Source: Psychrobacillus sp032154225
Lineage (GTDB): Bacteria > Bacillota > Bacilli > Bacillales_A > Planococcaceae
Direction: 5' to 3'
NCBI RefSeq assembly: GCF_032154225.1
Contig: NZ_JALDYF010000005.1
Span: forward strand, 186,001 to 250,000
Length of the DNA stretch: 64,000 bases
A program made the translations under genes and the position numbers. This document shows positions 45,423-54,631 of this stretch, in pieces (position 1 is the stretch's first letter; each line of letters begins with the position of its first letter). The notes under the pieces were generated by a model, which saw only the letters and a list, made by a program, of their open reading frames with translations, was not told the DNA's origin and did not search any database.

Positions 45423-46181
45423 TTATTTCGCTATTTTACATGCATTCACAAAAGCATCAAAAATGGGTCTGATACTCGCTACTGGGCCTTCCATCATTTC
45501 AGGATGCCATTGAACTGCAACGACAAATCGTTCTTCTTCCCATTCCATTCCTTCAATAATTCCATCAGGAGCTGTCATCGTTGCTTTAAAACCTTGCCCT
45601 AACTCTTTCACAGCTTGATGGTGGAAGCTGTTTACACCTAGCTCTTCCGTTTCGTAAATATCATAAAGGGCAGATCCCTTTTCAATTTTTACTGGATGAA
45701 ACACATGATGTCTTAATGCTTTATTGACAGAATGGTTAATGCCTTCTGGTCTTTGCGATTGTAAATCTTGGTATAACGTTCCACCCGTCGCTACAGTCAA
45801 CAACTGCATACCTCGGCAAATTCCAAGAACAGGTAACGATGTTTCAAATAAAACCTTTTTCGCAAGCTTCATCTCATGATTATCTCGCTTTGGTTCGATT
45901 AAACCTAAACCAAATCTAGGATATTCTCCGTAAAAATTCGGATCGATATCAGACCCTCCTGAAAATAAAATCCCATCCAACTTTTCCAAAAGCGGAGTCA
46001 ATGTTTCAACATCCTCTGTAATCGGTAAAATAACAGGCACTCCGCCTGCTCGTTCAATCGCTACAATATAATCATCCGCAAGCAGCTGCCATTCTTGCTT
46101 TTTTGCACCAATTCCTGCTTGCATTCCAATCGAATCATCCGATAAATAGTTCACACAAATCCCAATTAGTGGTTTCACCAT
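45423..46181 (-). CDS. Gamma-glutamyl-GABA hydrolase family protein (class I amidotransferase fold)
   Basis: 252 residues, peptidase C26 family (PuuD-like). The nucleophile Cys is in LPVLGICRGMQLLT and the catalytic His/Glu pair in AVQWHPEMMEG; LFSGGSDIDPNFYGE is the family's glycine-rich loop. It should hydrolyse gamma-glutamyl amide bonds of small molecules in the cytoplasm. I use the ATG at 46181 (MVKPLIGICVNY) behind GGAGG; an ATG four codons earlier would overlap that site. The substrate is unproven, and no putrescine genes are adjacent. Confidence 0.88.
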   Translation of the reverse strand: MVKPLIGICVNYLSDDSIGMQAGIGAKKQEWQLLADDYIVAIERAGGVPVILPITEDVETLTPLLEKLDGILFSGGSDIDPNFYGEYPRFGLGLIEPKRDNHEMKLAKKVLFETSLPVLGICRGMQLLTVATGGTLYQDLQSQRPEGINHSVNKALRHHVFHPVKIEKGSALYDIYETEELGVNSFHHQAVKELGQGFKATMTAPDGIIEGMEWEEERFVVAVQWHPEMMEGPVASIRPIFDAFVNACKIAK

Positions 46182-46206
46182 ACATTCCTCCATCTATAAA
46201 AATCGC

Positions 46207-46228
46207 CGCTCCTAGTTTAGTAGGAGCG
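46207..46228 (-). terminator. Terminator of ilvE
   Basis: CGCTCCTA, 6-base loop, TAGGAGCG, followed by GATTTTTATAG on the minus strand. Confidence 0.75.
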
Positions 46229-46245
46229 ACAATTATAGTCTTTTA

Positions 46246-47322
46246 TTAGTTTAGTTCGACTACCCAGCCAAATGGATCTGCTATTTGGCCTTTTTGAATA
46301 CCCGTTAAAGTATCATACAACTTTTGAGAAAGCTCTCCAGTTTCGCCGTTATTCACATAGAAAAGCTCGCCTTTCCAACGTAATTCACCGATAGGAGAAA
46401 TAACAGCTGCAGTTCCTGTACCAAAGGCCTCGTCTAATTTACCAGTACGATGTGCATCACGAATTTCTTCCATTGAAATTTTGCGTTCAACAACAGGAAC
46501 ATCCCAGTGTTTTAGCAATTGAATAATAGATTTACGCGTAATGCCATCTAAAATACTACCATTCAAAGCAGGAGTTACAACTTCTCCATTTATTTTAAAG
46601 AACACATTCATACTTCCTACTTCTTCCACATATTTACGCTCAATTCCATCTAACCATAGAACTTGGGAATACCCTTCTCTGTCAGCAACCTCTTGCGCTT
46701 TTAAACTAGATGCATAGTTTCCAGCAGTTTTTGCAGTACCTGTACCCCCTGCAACTGCGCGAACGTATTCACTTTCAACAAGAATTTTCACTGGATGAAT
46801 TCCTTCTTTATAATAAGAACCTACAGGTGACATAATGATCATGAAACTATAAGTTTTAGAAGCTGAAACACCTAAATGTGACTCTGTTGCAATCATAAAC
46901 GGTCTAATATATAAAGAAGTTCCTTCTTCAGAAGGAATCCATTCTTTATCTACCTCAATTAATGTTTTTAGTGCTTCAATTGCAAGCTCTTCATTAATTT
47001 TTGCCATGCTAATTCGATCACATGAATTATTCATCCGTTTCATATTTTCTTCCGGTCGGAATAAACGAACAATACCATCTTCCGATAAGTATGCTTTCAT
47101 CCCTTCGAAAACAGTTTGACCGTAATGTAAAATAGTTGCAGAAGGATCTAAAGTAATTGGTTGATAAGGGACGATTCGATGATCATGCCACCCTTGACCT
47201 TCTGTGTAATCAGCGATAAACATATGATCTGTAAACGTTCTTCCAAATACTAACTGACTCGATTCTACCTTTTCTTTTTTGTTTTCGCTTTTTGTAATTT
47301 GAATTTTAAGACTATTCATCAT
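46246..47322 (-). CDS. ilvE: Branched-chain amino acid aminotransferase
   Basis: 358 residues, class IV PLP aminotransferase of the long (type II) form. Family features: FGRTFTDHMFIADYTEGQGWHDHRIVPYQPITLDPSATILHYGQTVFEGMKAY, RPFMIATE, the PLP lysine region TAGNYASSLKAQEVAD, VLWLDGIERKYVEEVGSMN and GTGTAAVISPIGEL. It interconverts leucine, isoleucine and valine with their 2-oxoacids using glutamate. I use the ATG at 47322, after GGGGAAG; a second ATG follows directly. Single gene. Confidence 0.93.
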   Translation of the reverse strand: MMNSLKIQITKSENKKEKVESSQLVFGRTFTDHMFIADYTEGQGWHDHRIVPYQPITLDPSATILHYGQTVFEGMKAYLSEDGIVRLFRPEENMKRMNNSCDRISMAKINEELAIEALKTLIEVDKEWIPSEEGTSLYIRPFMIATESHLGVSASKTYSFMIIMSPVGSYYKEGIHPVKILVESEYVRAVAGGTGTAKTAGNYASSLKAQEVADREGYSQVLWLDGIERKYVEEVGSMNVFFKINGEVVTPALNGSILDGITRKSIIQLLKHWDVPVVERKISMEEIRDAHRTGKLDEAFGTGTAAVISPIGELRWKGELFYVNNGETGELSQKLYDTLTGIQKGQIADPFGWVVELN

Positions 47323-47572
47323 GTACTTCCCCAATCAATAAAAATTATTAAATTGCATCGATGACAAATGTGCAATATATTATATGCCATTATACTACTT
47401 TTAAGAAAATTAGAAATACTTTTTCAAAATTATTTTCAAAACTTTTATAAGCATATCTGCTCATTCTTCAATATAGGTCCTAGAAAAAAGGACTAAATTA
47501 TAACAATATGAAGATTTCAACCGATATACGTTATATATAGAAGATAAACAATGTATTTAGGAGGAGACATAT

Positions 47573-49222
47573 TTGTTCAAAAAAATGGCATACATACTAT
47601 CGTTTGTTCTTTTGCTAGCTAGTTTCACGCTTTCGCCTATCCAGACTAATGCCGAAACACTATTCAAAGGTGTACTTGTAGATGCCTCGTATGAGGAAGT
47701 TACATTAGATGATAGATCAATAGAAAAGCAACTAAAAACAATTACACTCGTAAATAACAATGGAAATACAACTACGCTCAACATCGATAAAAATACAAAG
47801 TTTTTTATCAACTCAACATCTGCTACTAGTGCTTCATTCCGAGAAGGCATGTTTGTTGAAGCTACTGTTGACTTTCGAAAAGTAAAAGAACTTCAAGGTT
47901 TTGCAGATATCCCCCAAGGTGGGGCAGATGCTGCTATTGGAGAGTTTTTCACTGGAACAGTAAATGAAATTGATAAGTACGGTTCTTTTATTTCTATCAA
48001 CTTAAAAGATAGACAATCTCAAAAGTATTATCTAGATGAAAATACACAAGTATTTAAAGACAGAAAACTAGTCGACTTAAGTGAGCTATATGAGGGTGAT
48101 CGAGTTAAACTTGCCCTATCTAGCCACGATTCAAAAACATTAGCAACAATAGAAATTAATGTTGAAGGAATTGAAGTTGAACAAGTATACAAAGGTGTCA
48201 TTCAACAAATTGATACTACTCAACAGAAAATTGTCGTGAAAGGAGAGCAATTTCTTCAAAATTGGGATTGGGAGTACACGAATTCAACTTATCCTAACTC
48301 AATTAGCAATAGATTATTTACAGCTAAAACACCAATTTACGTTGGTAATAAAAAAATCGACCCTAGCCAACTTCGCTACTACGTAAATAACGAAGTTTAT
48401 TATGTAACGATTAACCAATTGGGTAAAGAACTTATCCAAAAAATAGTTATTAATGTGAAAGATGAATATTCTTATAACGACACATTGTATTCAGTTGATA
48501 CAGCAGATAAAAAAATCCGTTTAACAAAAGCTGGTTCTATTCCATATCACAACGGTACAATTATTATTCGAAACGGTCGACTAATAGATCCAAGTGCACT
48601 ATCTCAAAGCGGAAATGCATATGTCGTTACAGCAGGTGTTTCTTCTAACCAGTCTGCAAATATTATTTATGTAACAAACAACGGTTTCCAAAGTCCAAGT
48701 TTATCTAATCATTCGGTTTATTTCGGACAAATTAGCTCGCTTAATAATTACAACTTAACATTAAATAATGTTAACAAACTAAGTAACAATTATTGGTATA
48801 GCAATTCCCTTACTAATTTTAAATTTAGCAATAGTACAGTTGTAACAGAACATTATTCTAATTCTACTATTACTAAAACAAATCAATTTACTGATACAGT
48901 TGGCCAATACGCGTATTTCTATGTGAAAGATAATCATATTGTTGCAGCCCATATTGTTCATTCGTACTACCCTGCCCAATACATTTCTGTTGGGAAATAT
49001 GACAAAACTTATAGTAGTGACTACAGAATTGCATTAAACAATAGCAGTCAGTGGACTTCTGGAAGTTGGACAAATATTACAGGATTAAACTATTACTATA
49101 CGGCACAAGCAGTCATCCTTAAAAATGGGAAGGCTATTTCTAGAGCTGAGCTCAATCCAAATGATCGCTTGTTTATAATCCATGATGCATACTTAAATGC
49201 AGAATTTATTTTAGTCAATTAA
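47573..49222 (+). CDS. Secreted beta-rich repeat protein of unknown function
   Basis: 549 residues starting at TTG, chosen because AGGAGGAGA lies 7 bases upstream and MFKKMAYILSFVLLLASFTLSPIQTNA is then a normal signal peptide. The mature part has serial small beta-barrel-like units opening G.V..ID....I.: LFKGVLVDASYEEVTL, FFTGTVNEIDKYGSFISI, VYKGVIQQIDTTQQKIVV, VYFGQISSLNNYNLTL. These resemble domains in surface-layer-associated proteins. The C-terminal part is rich in Asn, Ser and Tyr. It lacks SLH or LPXTG anchors. It lies 73 bp before an SLH-domain gene in the same direction and may be cotranscribed. Confidence 0.75.
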   Translation: MFKKMAYILSFVLLLASFTLSPIQTNAETLFKGVLVDASYEEVTLDDRSIEKQLKTITLVNNNGNTTTLNIDKNTKFFINSTSATSASFREGMFVEATVDFRKVKELQGFADIPQGGADAAIGEFFTGTVNEIDKYGSFISINLKDRQSQKYYLDENTQVFKDRKLVDLSELYEGDRVKLALSSHDSKTLATIEINVEGIEVEQVYKGVIQQIDTTQQKIVVKGEQFLQNWDWEYTNSTYPNSISNRLFTAKTPIYVGNKKIDPSQLRYYVNNEVYYVTINQLGKELIQKIVINVKDEYSYNDTLYSVDTADKKIRLTKAGSIPYHNGTIIIRNGRLIDPSALSQSGNAYVVTAGVSSNQSANIIYVTNNGFQSPSLSNHSVYFGQISSLNNYNLTLNNVNKLSNNYWYSNSLTNFKFSNSTVVTEHYSNSTITKTNQFTDTVGQYAYFYVKDNHIVAAHIVHSYYPAQYISVGKYDKTYSSDYRIALNNSSQWTSGSWTNITGLNYYYTAQAVILKNGKAISRAELNPNDRLFIIHDAYLNAEFILVN

Positions 49223-49295
49223 AAATAGCCGAGGCATGGAAGAACTTTCTTACATGCCCTTACACTAAATCAAGAAAGAGGTAAGGACCAAACAA

Positions 49296-50753
49296 ATGAG
49301 TATATTAGCCAAACAATCTATTAAAAAACTTTCTATTTACCTTGCAGCCATTTTGTTAGCATTTACTTTAACAACACCAACCGCAAACGCAAAAGTACCC
49401 GATTATTATGGTGGTGTCTTCGACGAATATTCATATGAAGAATATTTCTTTTTATCAGGTAATCCAATCCTATTTACAGGAAAACCAACTATTACAGAAA
49501 AAGAAAGTAAAAATCAGCTTACATCCACGTACAAGTTTACATTAACAAGTACTGCTGGTGATAAGCTAACTAGAAGTATTGTGTATGTTTCCGATTTAAA
49601 AAACCATGAAACAAAAGGCCAAATCACTTCGAATACGAAAGTGAAAAGCTTCTCTGAAAAAATTACAACTGTCGCAGACAAAGCAACATACACATTAGAT
49701 GATTACCAATTTTCTCAAGGCTCTGTCAGGGATAATCGACCTGCTACAGATTATTATTCTGGTAATGTTGTAGGGCGTAAAATTTACCTTAAAAATTATA
49801 AGTCAGGGACAAAAACTATAAATGAAAAAATTACGGTATTCATTAGCGGACGTGATGTAGGTTATAAAAACTTCTGGGGCTCTACGGATACACAAATAAT
49901 GGAAAATGAAATTGTTTCGGATGCTGGCACTTTTTTCGTTACAAGTAAAGTTTCGGACAGCAAATCAAGAACTTTGGAATACGAGCCACACACACCTTCT
50001 CTTTCTAGCTTTGTAGGTGGACATTCCGTTGTAAGTAACTCTAATATCATCTCAGAATACACATACAATATGCCTTACCATGCAGGAACAGGTACTCTTT
50101 ATTTAAATAAAGAAAAAACGCCAACAATAGAACGATTAATCGTGCCGAAGTTCCGTGATATTGCAAATCATTGGTCAAAGCCTAATATCGAAAAATTATA
50201 TTCATTAGGCATTTTCGATGAATCGAGTAACTTCTTTTCACCAGATGCACCGATGACAAAATATCAGTTCACAGCAGGTGTGGCAAAAGCAGTAGATTTA
50301 CGTGTACTTGAACAAAAAGCAACTTCGAGAGCTCCTGCGAAAGCTGCTTATAGTGATTTAGATCCAAAAGATCCTGATTATTTATTTATCGATAGTGCAC
50401 TAAAGAAAGGCATTGTTAGCCCTGTAAATGCTGATCTATTCGGAGCAAAACAATCGATTACTCGCGCTGAAGCAGCTACAATTATCGTTCGCTCATTAGG
50501 ATTAGAAGGACGTGCACCAAGCCCGGGTTATAAAACAACTTTTATCGATGACAATAAAATACCTAAAGGCGCAAAAGACAGTATTTACGTTGCAACTGAA
50601 TTAGGATTAATTGATCCAGACAAAAAAAATCGTATCAATGCTAATGAAGTATTAACAAAAGGAAAAGCTTCTCAACTACTAGTACGTTATATGAATTTCC
50701 TTGAGTCTGATTTAAAACAAAATTACCGAGATGATATGTTCTATTTCGATTAA
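49296..50753 (+). CDS. S-layer homology (SLH) domain surface protein
   Basis: 485 residues. Signal peptide (about 1-32, IYLAAILLAFTLTTPTANA), then about 240 residues of unrecognised beta-rich sequence. Three SLH domains follow at about 285-470: FRDIANHWSKPNIEKLYSLGIFDESSNFFSPDAPMTKYQF; YSDLDPKDPDYLFIDSALKKGIV...SITRAEAATIIVRSLGL; and a third with SIYVATELGLIDPDKKNRINANEVLTKGKASQLLVRYM. SLH domains bind pyruvylated secondary wall polymer. The third is divergent. It could be an export client of the SecA2/SlaP route (inference). Confidence 0.9.
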   Translation: MSILAKQSIKKLSIYLAAILLAFTLTTPTANAKVPDYYGGVFDEYSYEEYFFLSGNPILFTGKPTITEKESKNQLTSTYKFTLTSTAGDKLTRSIVYVSDLKNHETKGQITSNTKVKSFSEKITTVADKATYTLDDYQFSQGSVRDNRPATDYYSGNVVGRKIYLKNYKSGTKTINEKITVFISGRDVGYKNFWGSTDTQIMENEIVSDAGTFFVTSKVSDSKSRTLEYEPHTPSLSSFVGGHSVVSNSNIISEYTYNMPYHAGTGTLYLNKEKTPTIERLIVPKFRDIANHWSKPNIEKLYSLGIFDESSNFFSPDAPMTKYQFTAGVAKAVDLRVLEQKATSRAPAKAAYSDLDPKDPDYLFIDSALKKGIVSPVNADLFGAKQSITRAEAATIIVRSLGLEGRAPSPGYKTTFIDDNKIPKGAKDSIYVATELGLIDPDKKNRINANEVLTKGKASQLLVRYMNFLESDLKQNYRDDMFYFD

Positions 50754-50764
50754 TAAATAATAGT

Positions 50765-50790
50765 AACCCCTCTGAACTATTAGAGGGGTT
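50765..50790. terminator. Bidirectional terminator
   Basis: AACCCCTCT pairs with AGAGGGGTT, 8-base loop, T run on the right; convergent genes on both sides. Confidence 0.85.
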
Positions 50791-50793
50791 TTG

Positions 50794-51924
50794 CTATATT
50801 TTCAACACTTTACGCATAACTTCTTTTGTTCTAGTTCGCAGATGATATGCAGCATTCTTCATCGACTCTTCTTGCGTAACGTTGCCTTCTGCGACACTTG
50901 CTAACTCATGAAAATAGGACGATAAAGAAGGGATACTTTCTGGTTCTATGAAACCTGAAAGTAAAATAACGGGAATGCCTTGCCCTTTAGCAGCTTTTGC
51001 AATACCAATAGGCGCTTTGCCAGAAAGTGTTTGAAAATCTGACTTCCCTTCTCCAGTTATAATGTAATCTGCTTTTTCTATGTGTTGATGAAAATTAATT
51101 GCTTCCATAATAACTTCAATACCTGGCTTTAATTTGGTCGGAAAAAATGCTAAAAATGCACCTCCAAGTCCCCCCGCTGCTCCTGCTCCCGCTTGTTCAT
51201 GGAGTGAAATCCCTGTTATAGCTTTGATTTTATTCGCCAAGTTATCAAGATTTTGATCTAAAGATTCTACAAGTTCTGGTGTAACTCCTTTTTGAGGCCC
51301 AAAAATTGCTGTTGCCCCGTTTGGACCGACGAAAGGATTGTCCACATCACATGCAATGATGAAATGTGCATCTGCAATTCGTTTATCAAAATTAGTTGCA
51401 TCAATTTCATGAAGTGCATGTAACGACTCTGCTCCTTGTGCAATTTCTTCACTAACAATATCTAAAAATTTCATACCAAGTGCTCGAAGCATTCCCGTTC
51501 CACCGTCATTTGTTGCACTACCACCAATACCTACAACAAACTTGCGAAATCCTTTATCTAAAGCATGTCGTATTAACTCTCCTGTTCCAAATGTAGATGC
51601 AATACGTGGATTTTTTTCATGTTCTTTCAACAGCATAAGGCCTGATGCTTTTGCCATTTCAATGACACATGTTTCCCCATCTCCAAGAACACCGTATTCC
51701 ACTTGAATAAGGCGTCCGATCGGATTTTGTACATCTATAACGATCTTTTCCCCATTCGTTGCAATGAGTAGGGACTCAAGCGTTCCTTCTCCCCCGTCTG
51801 CTACGGGTAGTAGGACAGTTTCAATCGACGCATCTATTTCTCTTATACTTGCAGCTATTTCTTGTGCTGCCTCTGTTGCTGTTAATGAACCCTTGAAAGA
51901 ATCAGGACTTACAACGATTTTCAC
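50794..51924 (-). CDS. Glycerate kinase (GlxK/GarK family)
   Basis: 376 residues, the usual length of type II glycerate 2-kinase, which phosphorylates D-glycerate with ATP. Signature segments: MKIVVSPDSFKGSLTATEAA, LPVADGGEGTLESL, FVVGIGGSATNDGGTGMLRALG, IACDVDNPFVGPNGATAIFGPQKG, GAGAAGGLGGAFLAFF and DYIITGEGKSDFQTLSGKAPIG. Single gene; AGGAGGT-like GGAGGTGCGA precedes the ATG. Confidence 0.95.
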   Translation of the reverse strand: MKIVVSPDSFKGSLTATEAAQEIAASIREIDASIETVLLPVADGGEGTLESLLIATNGEKIVIDVQNPIGRLIQVEYGVLGDGETCVIEMAKASGLMLLKEHEKNPRIASTFGTGELIRHALDKGFRKFVVGIGGSATNDGGTGMLRALGMKFLDIVSEEIAQGAESLHALHEIDATNFDKRIADAHFIIACDVDNPFVGPNGATAIFGPQKGVTPELVESLDQNLDNLANKIKAITGISLHEQAGAGAAGGLGGAFLAFFPTKLKPGIEVIMEAINFHQHIEKADYIITGEGKSDFQTLSGKAPIGIAKAAKGQGIPVILLSGFIEPESIPSLSSYFHELASVAEGNVTQEESMKNAAYHLRTRTKEVMRKVLKI

Positions 51925-51955
51925 ATTCGCACCTCCTACTTCTAAGTATAATAAA

Positions 51956-51983
51956 ACCGCTCCAACATATAAGCTGGAACGGT
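51956..51983 (-). terminator. Terminator of the NlpC/P60 gene
   Basis: ACCGCTCCA pairs with TGGAACGGT (one G-U wobble), then TTTTATT on the minus strand. Confidence 0.7.
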
Positions 51984-51996
51984 ACAGTATTTATCA

Positions 51997-52485
51997 TTAT
52001 TTTTTTGCAACTGTTGATACGTCAGCGACTCTTTTTGCACCAACATATTTTTTACCCCAATAATACGGGTCATCTACTTTATCAATTCTAACTCCTTTAG
52101 ATGTGGAAGCATGTATAAACTTTCCACTTCCTATGTACATTCCAACATGAGAAACACCTTTACCTGATGTATTGAAGAATACTAAGTCTCCCACTGCTAA
52201 GTTCGCTTTTTTCACCGCAGTACCAGTACTATAAATACCTGCTGCAGTTCTGGACAAGTTCACACCTTGGCTTTTGTAAATATATCCAACGAAACCTGAA
52301 CAATCAAACCCTGCCCTCGTTGTTCCACCATAACGATATTTAATCCCTATTAAATTTTTCGCACTTGATACTATTTCATTGGATGCTACAGAGCTTGCTG
52401 CTTCCGTATTTCCTGCAAATGTTCCCACGGCTAAAACTACAGTTAAACTAAAGATTGTGATGATTTTTTTAAACAAAGAAGTCAA
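51997..52485 (-). CDS. Secreted NlpC/P60 cell-wall endopeptidase
   Basis: 162 residues: a signal peptide (MTSLFKKIITIFSLTVVLAVGTFAGNTEA) and a bare NlpC/P60 domain with no LysM or SH3 module. Catalytic Cys in AGFDCSGFVGYIYKSQG, His in GVSHVGMYIGSGKF and the third polar residue His in KFIHASTSK. It should cleave the gamma-D-Glu-meso-DAP bond in peptidoglycan stems. The start is TTG, preceded by GGAGGAAT. Absence of a wall-binding domain is the only oddity. Confidence 0.92.
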   Translation of the reverse strand: MTSLFKKIITIFSLTVVLAVGTFAGNTEAASSVASNEIVSSAKNLIGIKYRYGGTTRAGFDCSGFVGYIYKSQGVNLSRTAAGIYSTGTAVKKANLAVGDLVFFNTSGKGVSHVGMYIGSGKFIHASTSKGVRIDKVDDPYYWGKKYVGAKRVADVSTVAKK

Positions 52486-52863
52486 ATCTGGTATTCCTCC
52501 AAGAGCTATGTATTTGAAAAGTTTTAGACAATATATCTGAAAATTTTTCTATCCCAATACTAACATGGATATAACAATATCTGCTTTACAGTTGTGTAAC
52601 AATAACATTACATCATTTATTTGCTCACCTTCATCATTTTCTTATATTTTTATTGTTTTCTAGATATAATATTAGCAAATATTACTAGTATCACCTTCTA
52701 TAATACTGTAAAATAGAGTTTTAACATAAAAATGATATATACATATTTTTTACCCATGAAAATATTCTTCAAACATTCATACATTGGCGCATATTTATAC
52801 CTATTTCTATGGTATAAATGGTATAAAGCTTTCGTACTATTAGGAACAGGAGAGAAATAGAAT
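52486..52863. other. 378-bp AT-rich intergenic region
   Basis: Divergent gap between the NlpC/P60 gene and the second chemoreceptor. It has several TATA-like words, including a near-tandem GGTATAAATGGTATAAAG around 52812-52829, which may be part of the chemoreceptor promoter. I see no gene, and no sigma-D box I would defend. Confidence 0.5.
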
Positions 52864-54564
52864 ATGAAAAATACACTAACAGTGCATCTAGGTACGATTA
52901 TCGTTGGAATAATCATAGCTATGCTACTTATTACATCTGGTGCTACTTATAAAACTGCTTATGATAAATTATTTGAAGCTGCTGGGATCGAGGCCTATGG
53001 GTGTGCAAATATCACAACTGGCTTAATAAACCCTGATGATATAATCAAAGCGCTTGATGGGGACACAGCAACCCAGGATGCAATTGGGAAACAACTAAAC
53101 TGGACAGTTGCACATAAAGACATTTTTGAAACTCAATACATTCTAGATTTAAACGGAAAAATACTTGCATTAGATGATAATTTAAAAAGCCAAGGGTTTA
53201 AACCTGGAGACGCATTCCATATGGACCAAGATGCAATAGATATGCTACTTGAAATGAAACATTCAACATACTCTGATATGTATGAATTTGCTGGCATAAA
53301 ACGTCTTTCTGGATATGCACCAATTTATGAAAATCATGATCCTTCAGGAAAAATTATTGCTATTAGTGTTATTGATTTCGATGGTTCAATCGTAGCAGAA
53401 CGTACTTGGGAGGTTGTAAGCGGTGGATTGCTTATAAGTATCATTCCAATGTTAATCGCTTCATTTGTTACAATTGTTTTAATTCGCCGAAAAACGAAAC
53501 CACTTTCTGCTTTAATCGCACACGCGGGAGAAATTGCAAAAGGAAACCTTTCTGTTAAAGATACAAACTTTACAAGTAAAGATGAAATTGGCGATTTGAG
53601 TAATACATTAAACACGCTTGCTCATAATTTATGCAACATTATCGGAACAATTCAAACAACATCCTCTCAACTTTCACAAAATGCAGAAGAAACTTCCGCA
53701 TCGTTGAATGAAATGAAAGGTGCTGCACAACAAATTGCAACAAATATGAGCGAAACGGCTGCAACTGTATCAGATGGTACAATTACTGCTGAAAACTCAT
53801 CTACTATATTACAATCACTTGCCGAAGATCTTCAAAGTTCTAAAGAAACGGCTGATGTGACGGTTACGAATTCTAGAACAACGATGAACACTGCAAAAGA
53901 AGGTCTATCTTTTGCAACTGAAATTAGTAATGATATGAACAAAATTCGAAGTGCCTCTATCGAAACTGGGGAAATGATTCAAAATTTAAATGAATCAACG
54001 AAAAAAATTCAGCAAATTACAGCTTCTATCTCTGCGATTGCAGCTCAAACTAATCTACTTGCACTAAATGCTTCTATTGAAGCTGCTCGAGCTGGTGAAC
54101 AAGGTCTAGGCTTCGCAGTTGTAGCAGAAGAAGTAAGAAAACTTGCTGAACAATCGAATGCCGAAGTACTTCAAGTTGAAAATATTGTGAAAGAAATTAC
54201 AGAAAGTATCCAGCATGTTGTTTTTTCTACACAAGAAAGTACAAAATTGATCGAAACAGGTACGACAACTGTCAAGCAAACATCCGAGTCATTAAGTGAT
54301 ATTTCGCTTGCAGTTGCAAAAACAGTCGAAGAAATATCTATGATTTCAGAGATGACAACGAGTGAGGCTGAAAGTTCCATACGCGTTGTAAAATTAATTA
54401 ATAACTTAACTGAGGCTATTCGAGAAATTGAAGATGTAACAACATCTATTTCTGCAGCTACTGAACAAACAACTGCTTCTATTGATGAAATAGCGAAACG
54501 CTCAGTTGAAACAAATCATATAGCACAAGAACTAGAAAAAATTGTAGGGCAGTTTAAGTTGTAA
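52864..54564 (+). CDS. Methyl-accepting chemotaxis protein
   Basis: 566 residues. N-terminal membrane helix (LGTIIVGIIIAMLLITSGATY), extracytoplasmic sensor of about 145 residues (HKDIFETQYILDLNGKILALDD, RLSGYAPIYENHDPSGKIIAISVIDFDG, Cache-like), second helix (GGLLISIIPMLIASFVTIVLI), HAMP, and a coiled-coil signalling domain with tip AIAAQTNLLALNASIEAARAGEQGLGFAVVAEEVRKLAEQ. Ligand unknown. CAGGAGAG precedes the ATG. Unrelated in sensor sequence to the receptor at 3150-4886. Confidence 0.92.
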   Translation: MKNTLTVHLGTIIVGIIIAMLLITSGATYKTAYDKLFEAAGIEAYGCANITTGLINPDDIIKALDGDTATQDAIGKQLNWTVAHKDIFETQYILDLNGKILALDDNLKSQGFKPGDAFHMDQDAIDMLLEMKHSTYSDMYEFAGIKRLSGYAPIYENHDPSGKIIAISVIDFDGSIVAERTWEVVSGGLLISIIPMLIASFVTIVLIRRKTKPLSALIAHAGEIAKGNLSVKDTNFTSKDEIGDLSNTLNTLAHNLCNIIGTIQTTSSQLSQNAEETSASLNEMKGAAQQIATNMSETAATVSDGTITAENSSTILQSLAEDLQSSKETADVTVTNSRTTMNTAKEGLSFATEISNDMNKIRSASIETGEMIQNLNESTKKIQQITASISAIAAQTNLLALNASIEAARAGEQGLGFAVVAEEVRKLAEQSNAEVLQVENIVKEITESIQHVVFSTQESTKLIETGTTTVKQTSESLSDISLAVAKTVEEISMISEMTTSEAESSIRVVKLINNLTEAIREIEDVTTSISAATEQTTASIDEIAKRSVETNHIAQELEKIVGQFKL

Positions 54565-54584
54565 AAGTAGTTTAAAAACATATA

Positions 54585-54628
54585 AAAAGCTTGTCGGAAG
54601 AGGCTCAATCCCCTTCCGACAAGCTTTT
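54585..54628 (+). terminator. Terminator of the second chemoreceptor gene
   Basis: AAAAGCTTGTCGGAAG pairs perfectly with its complement (16 bp, 12-base loop), then a T run. Its stem is a variant of the composite-repeat hairpin word AAAGCTTGTTGGAAG. Confidence 0.9.
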
Positions 54629-54631
54629 TTT

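Noticed and set aside
47335..47572. T-box or other amino-acid riboswitch near ilvE
   Set aside because: The 238-bp divergent gap shows neither a T-box motif nor a specifier stem; it is AT-rich with only scattered promoter-like words.
52812..52850. Sigma-D-type motility promoter before the second chemoreceptor
   Set aside because: A TAAA word is present but no CCGATAT-like -10 follows at the right distance.
54585..54628. Fourth copy of the repeat hairpin module
   Set aside because: Only the AAAGCTTGT.GGAAG stem is shared, with a different loop and no flanking module. It functions as an ordinary terminator, although its word similarity is noted in the findings.
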